From Leucobacter luti (GTDB lineage: Bacteria > Actinomycetota > Actinomycetes > Actinomycetales > Microbacteriaceae): a stretch of 64,000 bases of DNA. The notes under the pieces were generated by a model. The model saw only the letters and a list, made by a program, of their open reading frames with translations. It was not told where the DNA came from and did not search any database. Below, piece after piece: positions 26,026 through 34,734 of this stretch (positions are counted from its first letter, which is position 1; the number at the start of each line of letters is the position of its first letter). The stretch spans positions 434,001 to 498,000 of the forward strand of contig NZ_CP080492.1 in assembly GCF_019464495.1 (NCBI RefSeq), given 5' to 3'. Position numbers and translations under genes: made by a program.

Positions 26026-26988
26026 ATGTTCTCGCACCCCCGGATCCGCACGGCGGCGCTGGTACTGAGCGCGGGCCTCGCCCTGAGTGGCTGCGCAGCC
26101 GCCGCTGAGACATCGCACTCAGCACAGGGGCCGACGCACGGGCAGTCTCAGGCTAAGCCCGATCCCCGCCCCGTCGCCCTCACCACATTCACCGTGCTCG
26201 CGGACATCGCGCAGAATGTCGCGGGCGAGCACATTCGTGTGGAGTCGATCACGAAAGTCGGTGCCGAGATCCACGGCTACGAGCCAACGCCGGGCGATAT
26301 CGTGCGGGCCTCGGAAGCCGATCTCATCCTCGACAATGGGCTTGGCCTCGAGGCCTGGTTTGCGAAGTTCGTGGCGGAGCTCGACGTGCCGCACGTCGTT
26401 GTCACCGCCGGGGTCGAGCCCCTCCCCATCACCGGCGATGCGTACGACGGCAAGCCGAATCCGCACGCGTGGATGAGCCCCCGTGTGGTGCAGCAGTACG
26501 CCGCTACAATCGCTGAAGCGTTCGCGGAACTTGACCCCGAGCACGCGGACGACTTCGCGGACAACGCCGCGCACTACAGCTCTGAGCTGCAAGCAGTGCA
26601 GGACGAACTGGTCGCCGAGCTCGCCGAGCTCCCGAAATCACAGCGCGCACTGGTGACCTGCGAGGGGGCGTTCAGCTATCTCGCGCGCGACGCTGGGCTG
26701 ACTGAACAGTACATCTGGCCCGTCAACGCCGAGCAACAGGCCACTCCACAGCAGATCGCCAGGACGATCGAGTTCGTGCGTGAGCACGACGTGCCAGCAG
26801 TGTTCTGCGAGTCGACAATTTCGGACGCTCCCATGCAGCGAGTCGTCGAGGCGACGGACGCCCGCTTCGGCGGGACACTGTATGTGGATTCCCTGTCGGA
26901 ACCCGACGGGCCAGTGCCCACGTATCTCGAGCTCATTCGCTACGACGCCGAGACCATTGCCACTGCGCTGACGAAGGCAGCGCAGTGA
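26026..26988 (+). CDS. Metal ABC transporter substrate-binding lipoprotein (manganese type)
   Basis: 320-residue cluster A-I binding protein. Lipoprotein signal LALSGC (Cys about residue 23). Likely metal ligands follow the PsaA/MntC pattern His-His-Glu-Asp: GAEIHGYEPTPGDI, PNPHAWMSP, CEGAFSYLARD and YVDSLSEPDG. The His-rich loop typical of ZnuA zinc proteins is absent, which favours manganese or iron. ATG 26026 has AAGGAG 7 nt upstream. The stop overlaps the next start by 4 nt; with the ATPase and permease it forms a three-gene operon behind a palindromic operator. Confidence 0.9.
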   Translation: MFSHPRIRTAALVLSAGLALSGCAAAAETSHSAQGPTHGQSQAKPDPRPVALTTFTVLADIAQNVAGEHIRVESITKVGAEIHGYEPTPGDIVRASEADLILDNGLGLEAWFAKFVAELDVPHVVVTAGVEPLPITGDAYDGKPNPHAWMSPRVVQQYAATIAEAFAELDPEHADDFADNAAHYSSELQAVQDELVAELAELPKSQRALVTCEGAFSYLARDAGLTEQYIWPVNAEQQATPQQIARTIEFVREHDVPAVFCESTISDAPMQRVVEATDARFGGTLYVDSLSEPDGPVPTYLELIRYDAETIATALTKAAQ

Positions 26989-27889
26989 GCGACACAGGGG
27001 CCACCAGTGCCGCGGCACCTCCCACCCCGACACAAGCGGAACACCCCGGCATCACGGTTACCGACGTCACCGTGCGCTACGGCGAGGTCCTGGCGCTCGA
27101 CGGAGCGACGCTGACCGTCTCCGCCGGGCGCATCACCGGCCTCATCGGGATGAATGGATCTGGGAAGTCGACGCTGTTCAAAGCGCTCATGGGGGCCGTG
27201 CGACCCGACCGCGGTGAGGTCCGCCTCGCCGGCCTCACCCCCGCGATGGCCAGGAGGCGCGGAATCGTCGGCTATGTGCCGCAGAGCGAGGCGGTCGACT
27301 GGGCATTTCCCGTTTCGGTGCGCGACGTCGTGATGATGGGGCGCTACGGCCACCTCGGCCCCACGCGACGCCCGCGCAGCGGGATCACGCGGCTGTCGCC
27401 GCGGCGCTCGAGCGAGTGGAACTGAGCGAGTTCGCCGAACGACAGATCGGACAACTCTCCGGCGGCCAGAAAAAGCGCGCGTTCGTGGCACGAGGCATCG
27501 CTCAGGAGGCGGACATCCTCCTGCTCGATGAACCCTTTGCCGGCGTTGACAAGCGCTCAGAGGGGACGATCGTGCGGCTGCTGCGAGAGCTCGCCGAGGC
27601 CGGTCGCACAATCCTCGTCTCCACGCACGATCTGCACGCGCTCCCCGCTCTTGCCGACGAAGCGGCACTGCTGCAGCGCCGCGTGCTGTTTCACGGCCAG
27701 GTACACGAGGCGCTCACACCGGAGCGACTGGCACTCGCATTCGGGCTCGGAGCAGACTCCGGGCTGGCTGCCCCCGGAGATCGCGGCGCCAACCCCGATC
27801 CGGATCCCGCCAACCCCGATCCGGATCCCGCCTCCGCCAAGCCCGCCGCCACGTCCGCACCGAGTCCCATCCCCAGGAGCAACGCATGA
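26985..27889 (+). pseudogene. Metal ABC transporter ATP-binding protein, frameshifted
   Basis: GTG 26985 overlaps the binding-protein stop. The first frame has Walker A GMNGSGKST, a Q-loop in GYVPQSEAVDW and VRDVVMMGRYGHLGPTRRPR. At 27381-27383 one G appears to be missing from a G run. In the next frame come AAVAAALERVELSEF, signature LSGGQKKRAFVARG, Walker B ILLLDEPFAGVD and H-loop STHDLHALP. Restoring one base gives 301 residues. The C-terminal 40 residues are a Pro/Asp/Ala-rich tail with a 21-bp tandem duplication. Neighbouring subunits are intact, so an error is likely. Confidence 0.87.
27789..27830. repeat. 21-bp tandem duplication in the ATPase tail
   Basis: Two identical copies of CCAACCCCGATCCGGATCCCG encode ANPDPDP twice in the disordered tail, keeping the frame. 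Confidence 0.9.
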
Positions 27890-28764
27890 ACCCGCTCGAC
27901 TTCATTCTCGAACCGTTACAGTACGAGTTCATGATCCGGGCTCTGCTGACCACCGCGATCGCTGCGATAGTCTGCGCACTCCTGTCCTGCTGGCTCGTAC
28001 TGATCGGGTGGTCGCTGATGGGCGATGCAGTGTCACACGCGGTGCTGCCCGGTGTCGTGATCGCATATGTGCTCGGCGCCCCGTTTGCGCTGGGAGCGCT
28101 CGTGTTCGGGTTTCTCGCCGTTGCGCTGATCGGAGCGATCCGGAACACCAGCAGAGTGAAAGAGGACGCGGCGATCGGGATCGTGTTCACCACACTGTTC
28201 GCGCTGGGGCTCGTGCTGATCTCTGTGACGCCGAGCGACACCGACCTCAACCACATCGTGTTCGGCAATATTCTGGGGGTGTCCCCCGCAGATCTCACAC
28301 AAATTGCGGTCTTGGCCGGCATTGCGTTCGTCGTGCTGATTGCAAAGCGGCGCGATCTCACCCTGTTCGCATTCGATCCAACACATGCCCACGCGATCGG
28401 ATTGAACCCTCGCCTCCTCGGCGCACTCCTGCTCGGCCTACTCGCGCTCACCGCCGTGGTTGCGCTGCAGGTCGTCGGAGTGATCCTTGTGGTGGCAATG
28501 CTCATCATCCCCGGTGCAACCGCCTACCTCCTCACCGATCGCTTCGGACGGATGTTGATCATTGCGCCGACACTCTCCGTGGGGTGTGCCTCACTCGGGA
28601 TTCTGTTGAGCTACTGGCTCGACGCCGCATCTGGAGGCCTCGTGGTACTGGTACAGGGTGCAGTGTTCGGTCTCGTGTATGTGTGCAGCCCCCGGCATGG
28701 ACTCGTGGGCAAGCTGCGAGATCGCGCGCGCGGTCGGGCTGCACGAACTCAGCTCAGCGCGTAA
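27886..28764 (+). CDS. Metal ABC transporter permease (manganese/zinc/iron family)
   Basis: 292-residue ABC-3 family permease with eight or nine membrane helices. Family marks: MIRALLTTAIAAIVCALLSCW, GWSLMGDAVSHAVLPGVVIAY (coupling region) and VVALQVVGVILVVAMLIIPGATAYLL. Overlaps the ATPase stop (ATGA). The C-terminal tail is basic. The stop overlaps the end of the convergent eamA gene by 11 bp. Confidence 0.93.
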   Translation: MNPLDFILEPLQYEFMIRALLTTAIAAIVCALLSCWLVLIGWSLMGDAVSHAVLPGVVIAYVLGAPFALGALVFGFLAVALIGAIRNTSRVKEDAAIGIVFTTLFALGLVLISVTPSDTDLNHIVFGNILGVSPADLTQIAVLAGIAFVVLIAKRRDLTLFAFDPTHAHAIGLNPRLLGALLLGLLALTAVVALQVVGVILVVAMLIIPGATAYLLTDRFGRMLIIAPTLSVGCASLGILLSYWLDAASGGLVVLVQGAVFGLVYVCSPRHGLVGKLRDRARGRAARTQLSA

Positions 28765-29707
28765 TCCGGGCGCGCACGGCGAGCCCGGCGCACAGGATCA
28801 CCGCGGTGCCGCCAAGCACAGTGGGCACACTGATCTCTTCACCCAGGAGAGCAGCCGCCCAGATCAATGTGAGCACCGGTTGCACCAGCTGCACCTGACT
28901 GACGCGCGCCATGGGGCCGATTGCGAGCCCACGGTACCAGGCGAAAAACCCGAGGAACATGCTGACCGCTGCAAGATACGCGAAGGCGAGCCATTGCGCG
29001 GGTGTCGCGCTGGGAAATCCGTCGGGGATCGCTGCAAGTGTCACCGCGAGCATGACGGGGAACGACACCACCAGCGCCCAGGATACGGTCTGCCACGCGC
29101 CGAGCTCACGCGCCAGCAGCCCGCCCTCCGCGTAACCGATCGCGGCGAGCAGCACGGCACCGAAGAGCAGGAGATCGGCCCAGCTGGGAGCTGCGAACAC
29201 GAAAGCCGCACCGCCGAGCACGCCCACACCGCCCTGCACCCCTGCGAAGCCGATCGCCGCGAGCGCGCCGAGCCCGGAGCAGATCCAGAATCCGCGGCTC
29301 GGACGCTCTCCGGTTCGGAGCACCGTCACCACAGCGGTGGCCGCGGGCAGCACCCCAATGACAACCGCACCGTGACTCGCTGGCACCGCGGCAAGTGCCA
29401 CGGATGTGAGGAGCGGGAACCCCGCAACAACTCCCAGGCCGACCACCGCGAGCCTCCACCACTGGCGACCGCGCGGCAACGTCTGGCGCGTGAACGCGAG
29501 AGCCGTCGCCGCGAGCATCGCTGCAACGACCGCGCGACCTGCGCCGACGAACAGGGGCGGCAGTCCCTCGACCGCGATCCGCGTGAACGGAAGCGTGAAC
29601 GAGAACGCCACCACGCCGAGCAGACCCCACCAGAGACCGGCGCGGCGCGGCGCCCTCTGAGATAGCACTTGGGGCGAATCTACGATAGCGCTACTATTGC
29701 TTTTCAT
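28754..29707 (-). CDS. EamA/DMT-superfamily transporter
   Basis: About 317-residue inner-membrane transporter with ten predicted helices in two EamA repeats (WWGLLGVVAFSFTLPFTRIA ... and WADLLLFGAVLLAAIGYAEG ...). The second repeat ends with LVQPVLTLIWAAALLGE, a strong family mark. ATG 29707 overlaps the ATG of the divergent MocR gene; GTG 29668 is a plausible shorter start just before the first helix. Neither has a clear ribosome-binding site. Adjacent MocR regulators often control such exporters, so a MocR-controlled metabolite exporter is likely. Confidence 0.87.
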   Translation of the reverse strand: MKSNSSAIVDSPQVLSQRAPRRAGLWWGLLGVVAFSFTLPFTRIAVEGLPPLFVGAGRAVVAAMLAATALAFTRQTLPRGRQWWRLAVVGLGVVAGFPLLTSVALAAVPASHGAVVIGVLPAATAVVTVLRTGERPSRGFWICSGLGALAAIGFAGVQGGVGVLGGAAFVFAAPSWADLLLFGAVLLAAIGYAEGGLLARELGAWQTVSWALVVSFPVMLAVTLAAIPDGFPSATPAQWLAFAYLAAVSMFLGFFAWYRGLAIGPMARVSQVQLVQPVLTLIWAAALLGEEISVPTVLGGTAVILCAGLAVRARITR

Positions 29708-29723
29708 GAACGAGAGTAGCACT
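29663..29723. promoter_or_regulatory. Divergent eamA/mocR control region
   Basis: A rightward promoter reads TTGGGG (29669-29674), a 17-nt spacer and TACTAT (29692-29697), 8 nt before the MocR ATG. Three heptamers TAGC(A/G)CT occur at 29663, 29686 and 29717 in the same orientation. MocR proteins bind direct repeats, so these are candidate operators for both genes. Confidence 0.6.
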
Positions 29724-31112
29724 GATCGGATTGTCGCGGGACTCCGCGCGTGGATTGCGCAGTCGGCCCCCGGAACGCGGCTTCCATCGAGCCGCGCACT
29801 CGCCGCCGAGTACGGTGCCAGCCCCGTCACCGTGCAGCGCGCGATGCACACACTCACCGGGCTCGGACTCATCGATACCAAGCCTGGCGTTGGCACGTTC
29901 GTGCGGCGGCCACCTGTCACGCACCCCGCCGACTACAGCTGGCAGACCGGCGCACTCGGACCCGCGATTCCCGCACCACAGGCACTTCCAGAAAGCCAGC
30001 GTGACGTCGTGCCAGGAAGTATCGAGCTCCACTCCGGGTATCCGTGCCCAGCATTGCTTCCCGGACCGATCGTGCAGGCTGCCTCCGTGCGCGCCGCCCG
30101 CACCCACCACGCACTCACGCGAGCGCCGGCCGCAGGGGTCCCGGAGCTCCAGGCCTGGTTTGCAGCTGAGGTCAGTGCGGGATCGGCTGCGCCACACGCA
30201 GCGCGCGACGCGATTATTGTGCCGGGCACCCAGAACGCGCTCGGATCAGTATTCCGCGCACTGGTGGGCCAGGGTGGCGCGCTGGTGATCGAGTCACCGA
30301 GCTACTGGGGCGCTCTGCTGGCGGCAGCACAGCTCGGAATCACGCTCGTGCCAATCGCGACGACACCGGCCGGCCCGGATCCCGCCGAGCTCGACCGCGC
30401 ACTGCGCGACTCAGGAGCCCGGGCGTTCTATGCGCAACCCACGTTCGCAAACCCGCTCGGTGGCAGCTGGAGCCCCGAGCGCGGGCGGGCGATCCTCGCG
30501 ACACTGCGGGAACACGGAGCGTTCCTGATTGAGGATGACTGGGCGCGCGATTTCGCAATCGATCACGCTCCCGCACCGCTGGCCCGAGACGATGCCGAGG
30601 GGCGAGTGGTCTACGTGCGGTCGCTCACGAAGAGCCTGTCCCCCGCAATTCGCATTGGTGCGGTGGTTGCGAGAGGGCCAGCGCGTGATCGAATCCTCGC
30701 AGACCGCGCCGCCGACTCCATGTATGTGAGCCCCCTGCTGCAGGCCACAGCGCTCGACGTCGTAACGAGTTCGGGCTGGCGATCCCACCTCCGCTCCTTG
30801 CCTGAGCAACTCCGCGGGCGCCGCGATCTGTTGCTTGCGAGCCTGGCCAAGCACACTCCGTCTGCGCACGTCGCCGCGCTCCCGCAAGGCGGCCTCAATG
30901 TGTGGCTTCGACTCCCCGATGGCGTCGACGCCCGAGCAACCGCCCGCGCGTGTGCATCGAGCGGCGTGGCCCTTGCCGCTGGCGATGCCTGGTTCCCCAC
31001 CGAACCCTCCGGCCCGTACCTGCGCCTGAATTTCGCAGGACCAGAGCCCGAGCGCTTTCCAGAGGCTGCCGCGATTCTTGAGGGCGTGCTGCAAGACCAG
31101 CTCCGCGGCTAG
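29706..31112 (+). CDS. MocR-type PLP-dependent transcriptional regulator
   Basis: 468-residue fusion of a GntR winged helix (IVAGLRAWIAQ...LPSSRALAAEYGASPVTVQRAM; residues 1-75) with a fold-type I aminotransferase-like domain. The PLP lysine is in VRSLTKSLSP (Lys 309). Other aminotransferase marks: PGTQNALGSVFRALV, ESPSYWGALLAAAQ, YAQPTFANPLGG and EDDWARDF. Ligand unknown; MocR family members sense PLP, GABA, taurine or amino acids. The start lacks a ribosome-binding site and lies 8 nt from the -10, so it is probably leaderless. Divergent from eamA. Confidence 0.92.
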   Translation: MNESSTDRIVAGLRAWIAQSAPGTRLPSSRALAAEYGASPVTVQRAMHTLTGLGLIDTKPGVGTFVRRPPVTHPADYSWQTGALGPAIPAPQALPESQRDVVPGSIELHSGYPCPALLPGPIVQAASVRAARTHHALTRAPAAGVPELQAWFAAEVSAGSAAPHAARDAIIVPGTQNALGSVFRALVGQGGALVIESPSYWGALLAAAQLGITLVPIATTPAGPDPAELDRALRDSGARAFYAQPTFANPLGGSWSPERGRAILATLREHGAFLIEDDWARDFAIDHAPAPLARDDAEGRVVYVRSLTKSLSPAIRIGAVVARGPARDRILADRAADSMYVSPLLQATALDVVTSSGWRSHLRSLPEQLRGRRDLLLASLAKHTPSAHVAALPQGGLNVWLRLPDGVDARATARACASSGVALAAGDAWFPTEPSGPYLRLNFAGPEPERFPEAAAILEGVLQDQLRG

Positions 31113-31121
31113 GCTAGCGAC

Positions 31122-31520
31122 GTGACCGACGACGCCCAGCCCGCTGCAGATCTCCTGAGCTTCCGCGCAGACGCGCGGAGCGCCGAGCCGCCCTTCCAAC
31201 AATTGCGAGCCTTCGTGCTCGCAGGAATCCGATCCGGTGCACTCGTGCCGGGTGAGCGACTTCCGACGGTGCGCGCACTCGCAACCGCGAGCGGGCTCGC
31301 CGCAAACACCATCGCGAGTGCGTACCGCGCACTCGACGCCGACGGCATCATTGAGGGCCGCGGCCGAGCTGGCACGTTCATCACGCTCGGAGCACAAGGC
31401 GACGAAGTCGCTCGTGCGGCGGCACAAGAGTATGTCGCGCGGATCGCGGGACTCGGGCTCGATGTCACTCGCGCCGAAGAGCTCGTGCGCGAGGCGTTTC
31501 GGGCGAGGCATGAGGGGTAG
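31122..31520 (+). CDS. GntR-family regulator (YhcF type)
   Basis: 132-residue GntR protein with a winged helix (PPFQQLRAFVLAGIRSGALVPGERLPTVRALATASGLAANTIASAYRAL, in pieces) and a short helical C-terminus with no effector domain, typical of the YhcF subgroup. Members usually sit beside ABC exporters; here the neighbour is only MocR. TAGGCT (31110-31115) ends 6 nt before GTG 31122, so it has its own leaderless promoter inside the end of the MocR gene. Confidence 0.87.
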   Translation: MTDDAQPAADLLSFRADARSAEPPFQQLRAFVLAGIRSGALVPGERLPTVRALATASGLAANTIASAYRALDADGIIEGRGRAGTFITLGAQGDEVARAAAQEYVARIAGLGLDVTRAEELVREAFRARHEG

Positions 31521-31642
31521 GCAGATGGCCTCCTCAGACCACCAGCCCACCCCGCGTCCGAACGTCACAAGCGGATCTCACCGGGGCGCTCGGCGCCGCA
31601 CCTGACTCAGCCCGGGCCGTGCGACTCGGCACTCCAGCACTA

Positions 31643-32251
31643 TCACTCTGACGAGACCGAGCGCCCACTGTTGTGCACCCCAGCGACTTCCGCGCGCAGG
31701 ATTTCGAGCGCCCACTGCGAGTCGGCGCCCTCGGGCTGATGGAGCAGCTGGATCGCGAGTCCATCGATCAGCGCGTGCAGTCGGCGCCCGGCCAACATCA
31801 GGTCAGCGGTCTCGCGGCTCCGCCCAGAGACGAGTTCAACCATGCGGAGGGCGAGCCCGGCAAGCTGCGCCTGCGTTTCGTTCCGGATCGCGACCAGCTC
31901 GGGCACCGCGACAGCCTCGGCCATCAGCGCGAGGTTGATCTCCAGCTCAGCCCGTGAATCGGGTGAGAGCGGCAGCAGCTGGGCGATCACGTCGAGCACA
32001 TACTCGTCGAGGTCATCGCGCAAGGGCGTGGCCTGGATCCGCTCGGTCGCGCGCCGCAGCATCAGCTCAGCCGAAAACTGCACGAGCTCTGACCGCGTGG
32101 GGAAAAGGTGCCTGAGCGAGCCAACCGCCACTCCGGCCTCCTCGGCCACAGTGCGCACGGATACTGCGGAGATCCCGCGGGTGAGGACCACGCGCCACAC
32201 CGCCTCGGCAAGGTGAGCCTTGCGAGCATCGCGATCAAGGGGTGCAGCCAT
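31643..32251 (-). CDS. TetR/AcrR-family regulator
   Basis: 202-residue repressor. N-terminal helix-turn-helix: AEAVWRVVLTRGISAVSVRTVAEEAGVAVGSLRHLFPTRSELV (residues about 13-55, in pieces), matching the family's T..IA..AGVS.G.LYHYF pattern with SLRHLF. The C-terminal ligand domain is all-helical. No adjacent target gene is obvious. An imperfect palindrome, CGAGT-GT-ACTCG (32277-32288), lies 26 nt upstream and could be its own operator. Convergent with the GntR gene across 122 featureless nt. Confidence 0.9.
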   Translation of the reverse strand: MAAPLDRDARKAHLAEAVWRVVLTRGISAVSVRTVAEEAGVAVGSLRHLFPTRSELVQFSAELMLRRATERIQATPLRDDLDEYVLDVIAQLLPLSPDSRAELEINLALMAEAVAVPELVAIRNETQAQLAGLALRMVELVSGRSRETADLMLAGRRLHALIDGLAIQLLHQPEGADSQWALEILRAEVAGVHNSGRSVSSE

Positions 32252-32276
32252 GTTCCCACCCTAGTTCCAGATCGCA

Positions 32277-32288
32277 CGAGTGTACTCG
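32277..32288. promoter_or_regulatory. Possible TetR operator
   Basis: CGAGT-GT-ACTCG, 5-bp arms, upstream of the TetR start. Short, so it may be chance. Confidence 0.3.
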
Positions 32289-32424
32289 GGCAGCTCTCAC
32301 GAACCGCTCGAGATAGGCCCTCGCGCAACCCGCACGCCCGCTCGAAGCGCCTGGCGGCTCGATCGCCCACCGGGACACCCCACCTTCGCTGTCAGCTCGA
32401 TCGCAGCCGGCATCGGCAAGCGAG

Positions 32425-32443
32425 TGACAGCTGTCAGCTGTCA
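32425..32443. other. Palindrome TGACAGCTGTCA with partial repeat
   Basis: A perfect 12-bp palindrome (32425-32436) followed by GCTGTCA, just downstream of the ArsR stop on its strand. It could be part of a transcription end or a binding site. The rest of 32252-32450 holds nothing I recognise. Confidence 0.35.
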
Positions 32444-32450
32444 GCCGCGC

Positions 32451-32831
32451 CTACTGGCGAATGGCGGCCGCAAACCGCGGCGCGCGGGGCGGACGGCGCG
32501 GATCGAGTTCACCGGCGAGTGTGCCGTCCGGCGCGATGTGACTGAACATTTGCTCGACCACGGCGAGGATATGGGGATCTTCGATCCGGTACAGCTGCCG
32601 CCTGCCATCGCGGCGCGAGGCGACCATACCGGCGGCCCGGAGCTTCGCGAGATGCTGGCTGGTGGCCGGCACACTCGCACCCGAGCGCTCGGCGAGCGTC
32701 GTGACGTCACACTCCTGCTCAGCGAGCAGCCAGACAATGTGCAGCCGGTTCGGCGTGGAAAGCATGTCGAAGGTGCCAGCCGCCGCTTCGAGCTGGGCGT
32801 CAGTAATCGTCGGGGCTGGGTGATCGTCCAT
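32451..32831 (-). CDS. ArsR/SmtB-family regulator
   Basis: 126-residue winged-helix repressor. HTH: FDMLSTPNRLHIVWLLAEQECDVTTLAERSGASVPATSQHLAKLRAAGMVASRRDGRRQLYRI (in pieces, residues 22-85). One Cys (ECDV, in the alpha-3N position) and several His in the C-terminal helix (DPHILAVVEQMFSHI) could form a metal site of the alpha-5 type (D-x-H...H). A perfect palindrome, ACTTGCGCAAGT, sits 25 nt upstream in the divergent region shared with the ABC permease gene. It probably represses itself and that transporter. Confidence 0.9.
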   Translation of the reverse strand: MDDHPAPTITDAQLEAAAGTFDMLSTPNRLHIVWLLAEQECDVTTLAERSGASVPATSQHLAKLRAAGMVASRRDGRRQLYRIEDPHILAVVEQMFSHIAPDGTLAGELDPRRPPRAPRFAAAIRQ

Positions 32832-32855
32832 CCTTCAATGATCTCGCATTCTGAA

Positions 32856-32867
32856 ACTTGCGCAAGT
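32856..32867. promoter_or_regulatory. Probable ArsR operator
   Basis: ACTTGCGCAAGT, a perfect 12-bp palindrome between the divergent arsR and ABC permease genes. It lies where the -35 of the rightward promoter would be; TAGGCT (32884-32889) is the likely -10. Confidence 0.6.
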
Positions 32868-32899
32868 CATTCTGTATTTTGGTTAGGCTTGCTGAGGTG

Positions 32900-34717
32900 A
32901 TGCGCTCGCAAACCGCGCGCGCACCTCACCGCATGCACAAGCCAATGGACGCAGCCGAGGGGGTGACACCCGTGACCGTTTCGCCGATCGGCCCCTTCAG
33001 CGGATATGGGCCAGCCCTGCGCGCCCGCGATCAGCGTGTCGCCGATATCGCTGTGCTCGCCGGCGTCGCCGTGCTGTTCTGGCTACTCATCGTGCTCACC
33101 CGAGGCGCCGCGACTCCCGTCGGTCCGGAGCTCGCACCTGCCCAGGTCTCCACTGACCCGAGTCAGCTGCCCTACTATGCTGGCCGCTCACTCCTCCGGA
33201 TGTTTCTCGCACTTGCCGCCGCCACACTCTTCGCATTCGTGGTCGCCACAGCAGCAGCCAGACTCCCCCGAGCCGGGCGCGTCATCATCCCAGCCCTCGA
33301 CGTGCTGCAGTCCGTTCCCGTGCTCGGGTTCCTCTCGGTCACCATCGGGCTCTGGCTCACGCTGTTTCCCGGCACCTCGCTCGGGCGGGAGATCGCGGCG
33401 ATCTTTGCGATCTTCACGAGCCAGGTGTGGAACATGACGTTCGCGTTTTACCAATCACTCATCACGCAACCACGGGATCTCGACGAGGCCTCGCGCATGC
33501 TGAGGCTCAGTCAGTGGCAACGCTTCTGGCAGCTCGATGCGCCGCACGGCGCGTTCCCGCTCGTGTGGAACGGCATGATGAGCTTCGGCGGCGGCTGGTT
33601 CTTCCTCATCGCATCAGAGGTGATCACGGTCCATCACCGCACATACGCTCTGCCGGGGCTCGGATCCTACGCGGCCGCGGCGGCTGCGCGCGCCGAACCG
33701 AGCCGGCTGCTGCTCGCCGCGATCGTCTTGATCGTCCTGGTCGTCGGGGTGAACTTCGTGTTCTGGCGGCCGCTCACCGCGTGGGCCGAGCGCTTCCGCG
33801 CGGGCGACACTGACACCGCCGAGCCACAGCGCAGTGTGGTGTTCGATCTCCTGCGGCGCTCCGCCGTTCCCGGACTTTTGGCGCGGCTGCTGCATCCGGT
33901 GTGGGAGGTGCTGGATCGCGCAACAAGGCGCCGCGGCTCTCGCAGGCACCCGCGGGCGCACCGCCGCCGTCACCGCGCCGCGGACATCACGATCACCACG
34001 CTCGTCACTGCTGTGCTCGCTTGGGGTGTGATCGCCATGCTGAGCTACATCTCGCGCGAAGCCGGCCTCGGCCAGTTCGCCACCGCCGCGGGGCTGGGCC
34101 TCGTCACCTTTGCGCGCGTCCTCGTACTGCTCGTACTTGGCACGGTTGTGTGGGTGCCGATCGGGGTCTGGATCGGCCTCAACCCGCGCGTGACTCGCGT
34201 GGCCCAGCCGATCGTGCAGGTACTCGCGAGCTTTCCCGCCAACTTCCTGTTCCCGTTCGCCGCAATCGTGCTGCTCTCCACTGGGATCAGTCTCAACTGG
34301 GGCGGGATCCTGCTGATGTCGCTCGGCGCGCAATGGTACATCCTGTTTAACGTGATCGCAGGAGCTGCCGCGATCCCGATCGACCTGCGCGAGGCAGCCC
34401 AGAGCATGCGGCTGACACGCGCCGAGACCTGGCGCAAACTGATCCTTCCGGCCGTCTTCGGTTCCTGGGTGACCGGCGCACTCACCGCGGCCGGTGGCGC
34501 GTGGAACGCCTCGATTGTCGCGGAGGTTGTGAGCTACGGCGGCGAAACCCTCACCGCCACCGGCCTCGGCGCGTACATCGCCGAGGCGACTCGCCACGGC
34601 GACTTCGGACAGGTGCTGGTCGGCGTACTCGTGATGAGCGTGTATGTCGTCGCACTCAACCGGTTGCTGTGGCGCCGACTCTACGCGCTCGCTGAGCAGC
34701 GTTTCTCATTCACCTAG
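32900..34717 (+). CDS. ABC transporter double permease (NitT/TauT-like, two fused domains)
   Basis: About 605 residues made of two binding-protein-dependent permease domains in tandem. Domain 1 (about residues 60-290) carries the coupling motif EASRMLRLSQWQRFWQLDAP, and domain 2 (about 360-600) carries EAAQSMRLTRAETWRKLILP. Each has about six membrane helices, joined by an Arg-rich linker (RRRGSRRHPRAHRRRHRA). The arrangement resembles an SsuC/TauC dimer fused head to tail. Start uncertain: ATG 32900, or leaderless GTG 32897 placed 7 nt after TAGGCT. No binding-protein gene is nearby. The ATPase follows after 17 nt. Confidence 0.85.
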   Translation: MRSQTARAPHRMHKPMDAAEGVTPVTVSPIGPFSGYGPALRARDQRVADIAVLAGVAVLFWLLIVLTRGAATPVGPELAPAQVSTDPSQLPYYAGRSLLRMFLALAAATLFAFVVATAAARLPRAGRVIIPALDVLQSVPVLGFLSVTIGLWLTLFPGTSLGREIAAIFAIFTSQVWNMTFAFYQSLITQPRDLDEASRMLRLSQWQRFWQLDAPHGAFPLVWNGMMSFGGGWFFLIASEVITVHHRTYALPGLGSYAAAAAARAEPSRLLLAAIVLIVLVVGVNFVFWRPLTAWAERFRAGDTDTAEPQRSVVFDLLRRSAVPGLLARLLHPVWEVLDRATRRRGSRRHPRAHRRRHRAADITITTLVTAVLAWGVIAMLSYISREAGLGQFATAAGLGLVTFARVLVLLVLGTVVWVPIGVWIGLNPRVTRVAQPIVQVLASFPANFLFPFAAIVLLSTGISLNWGGILLMSLGAQWYILFNVIAGAAAIPIDLREAAQSMRLTRAETWRKLILPAVFGSWVTGALTAAGGAWNASIVAEVVSYGGETLTATGLGAYIAEATRHGDFGQVLVGVLVMSVYVVALNRLLWRRLYALAEQRFSFT

Positions 34718-34734
34718 GTCCCTGGAGTCCCCTC

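Noticed and set aside
30400..31568. 385-codon leftward open frame opposite mocR and gntR
   Set aside because: Antisense to two genes with clear DNA-binding and aminotransferase motifs; composition typical of a shadow frame.
32877..32896. Iron-box-like sequence (TTTTGGTTAGGCTTGCTGA)
   Set aside because: Only about 12 of 19 positions match the DtxR/IdeR consensus and the right half is broken; the TAGGCT is better explained as a -10 element.
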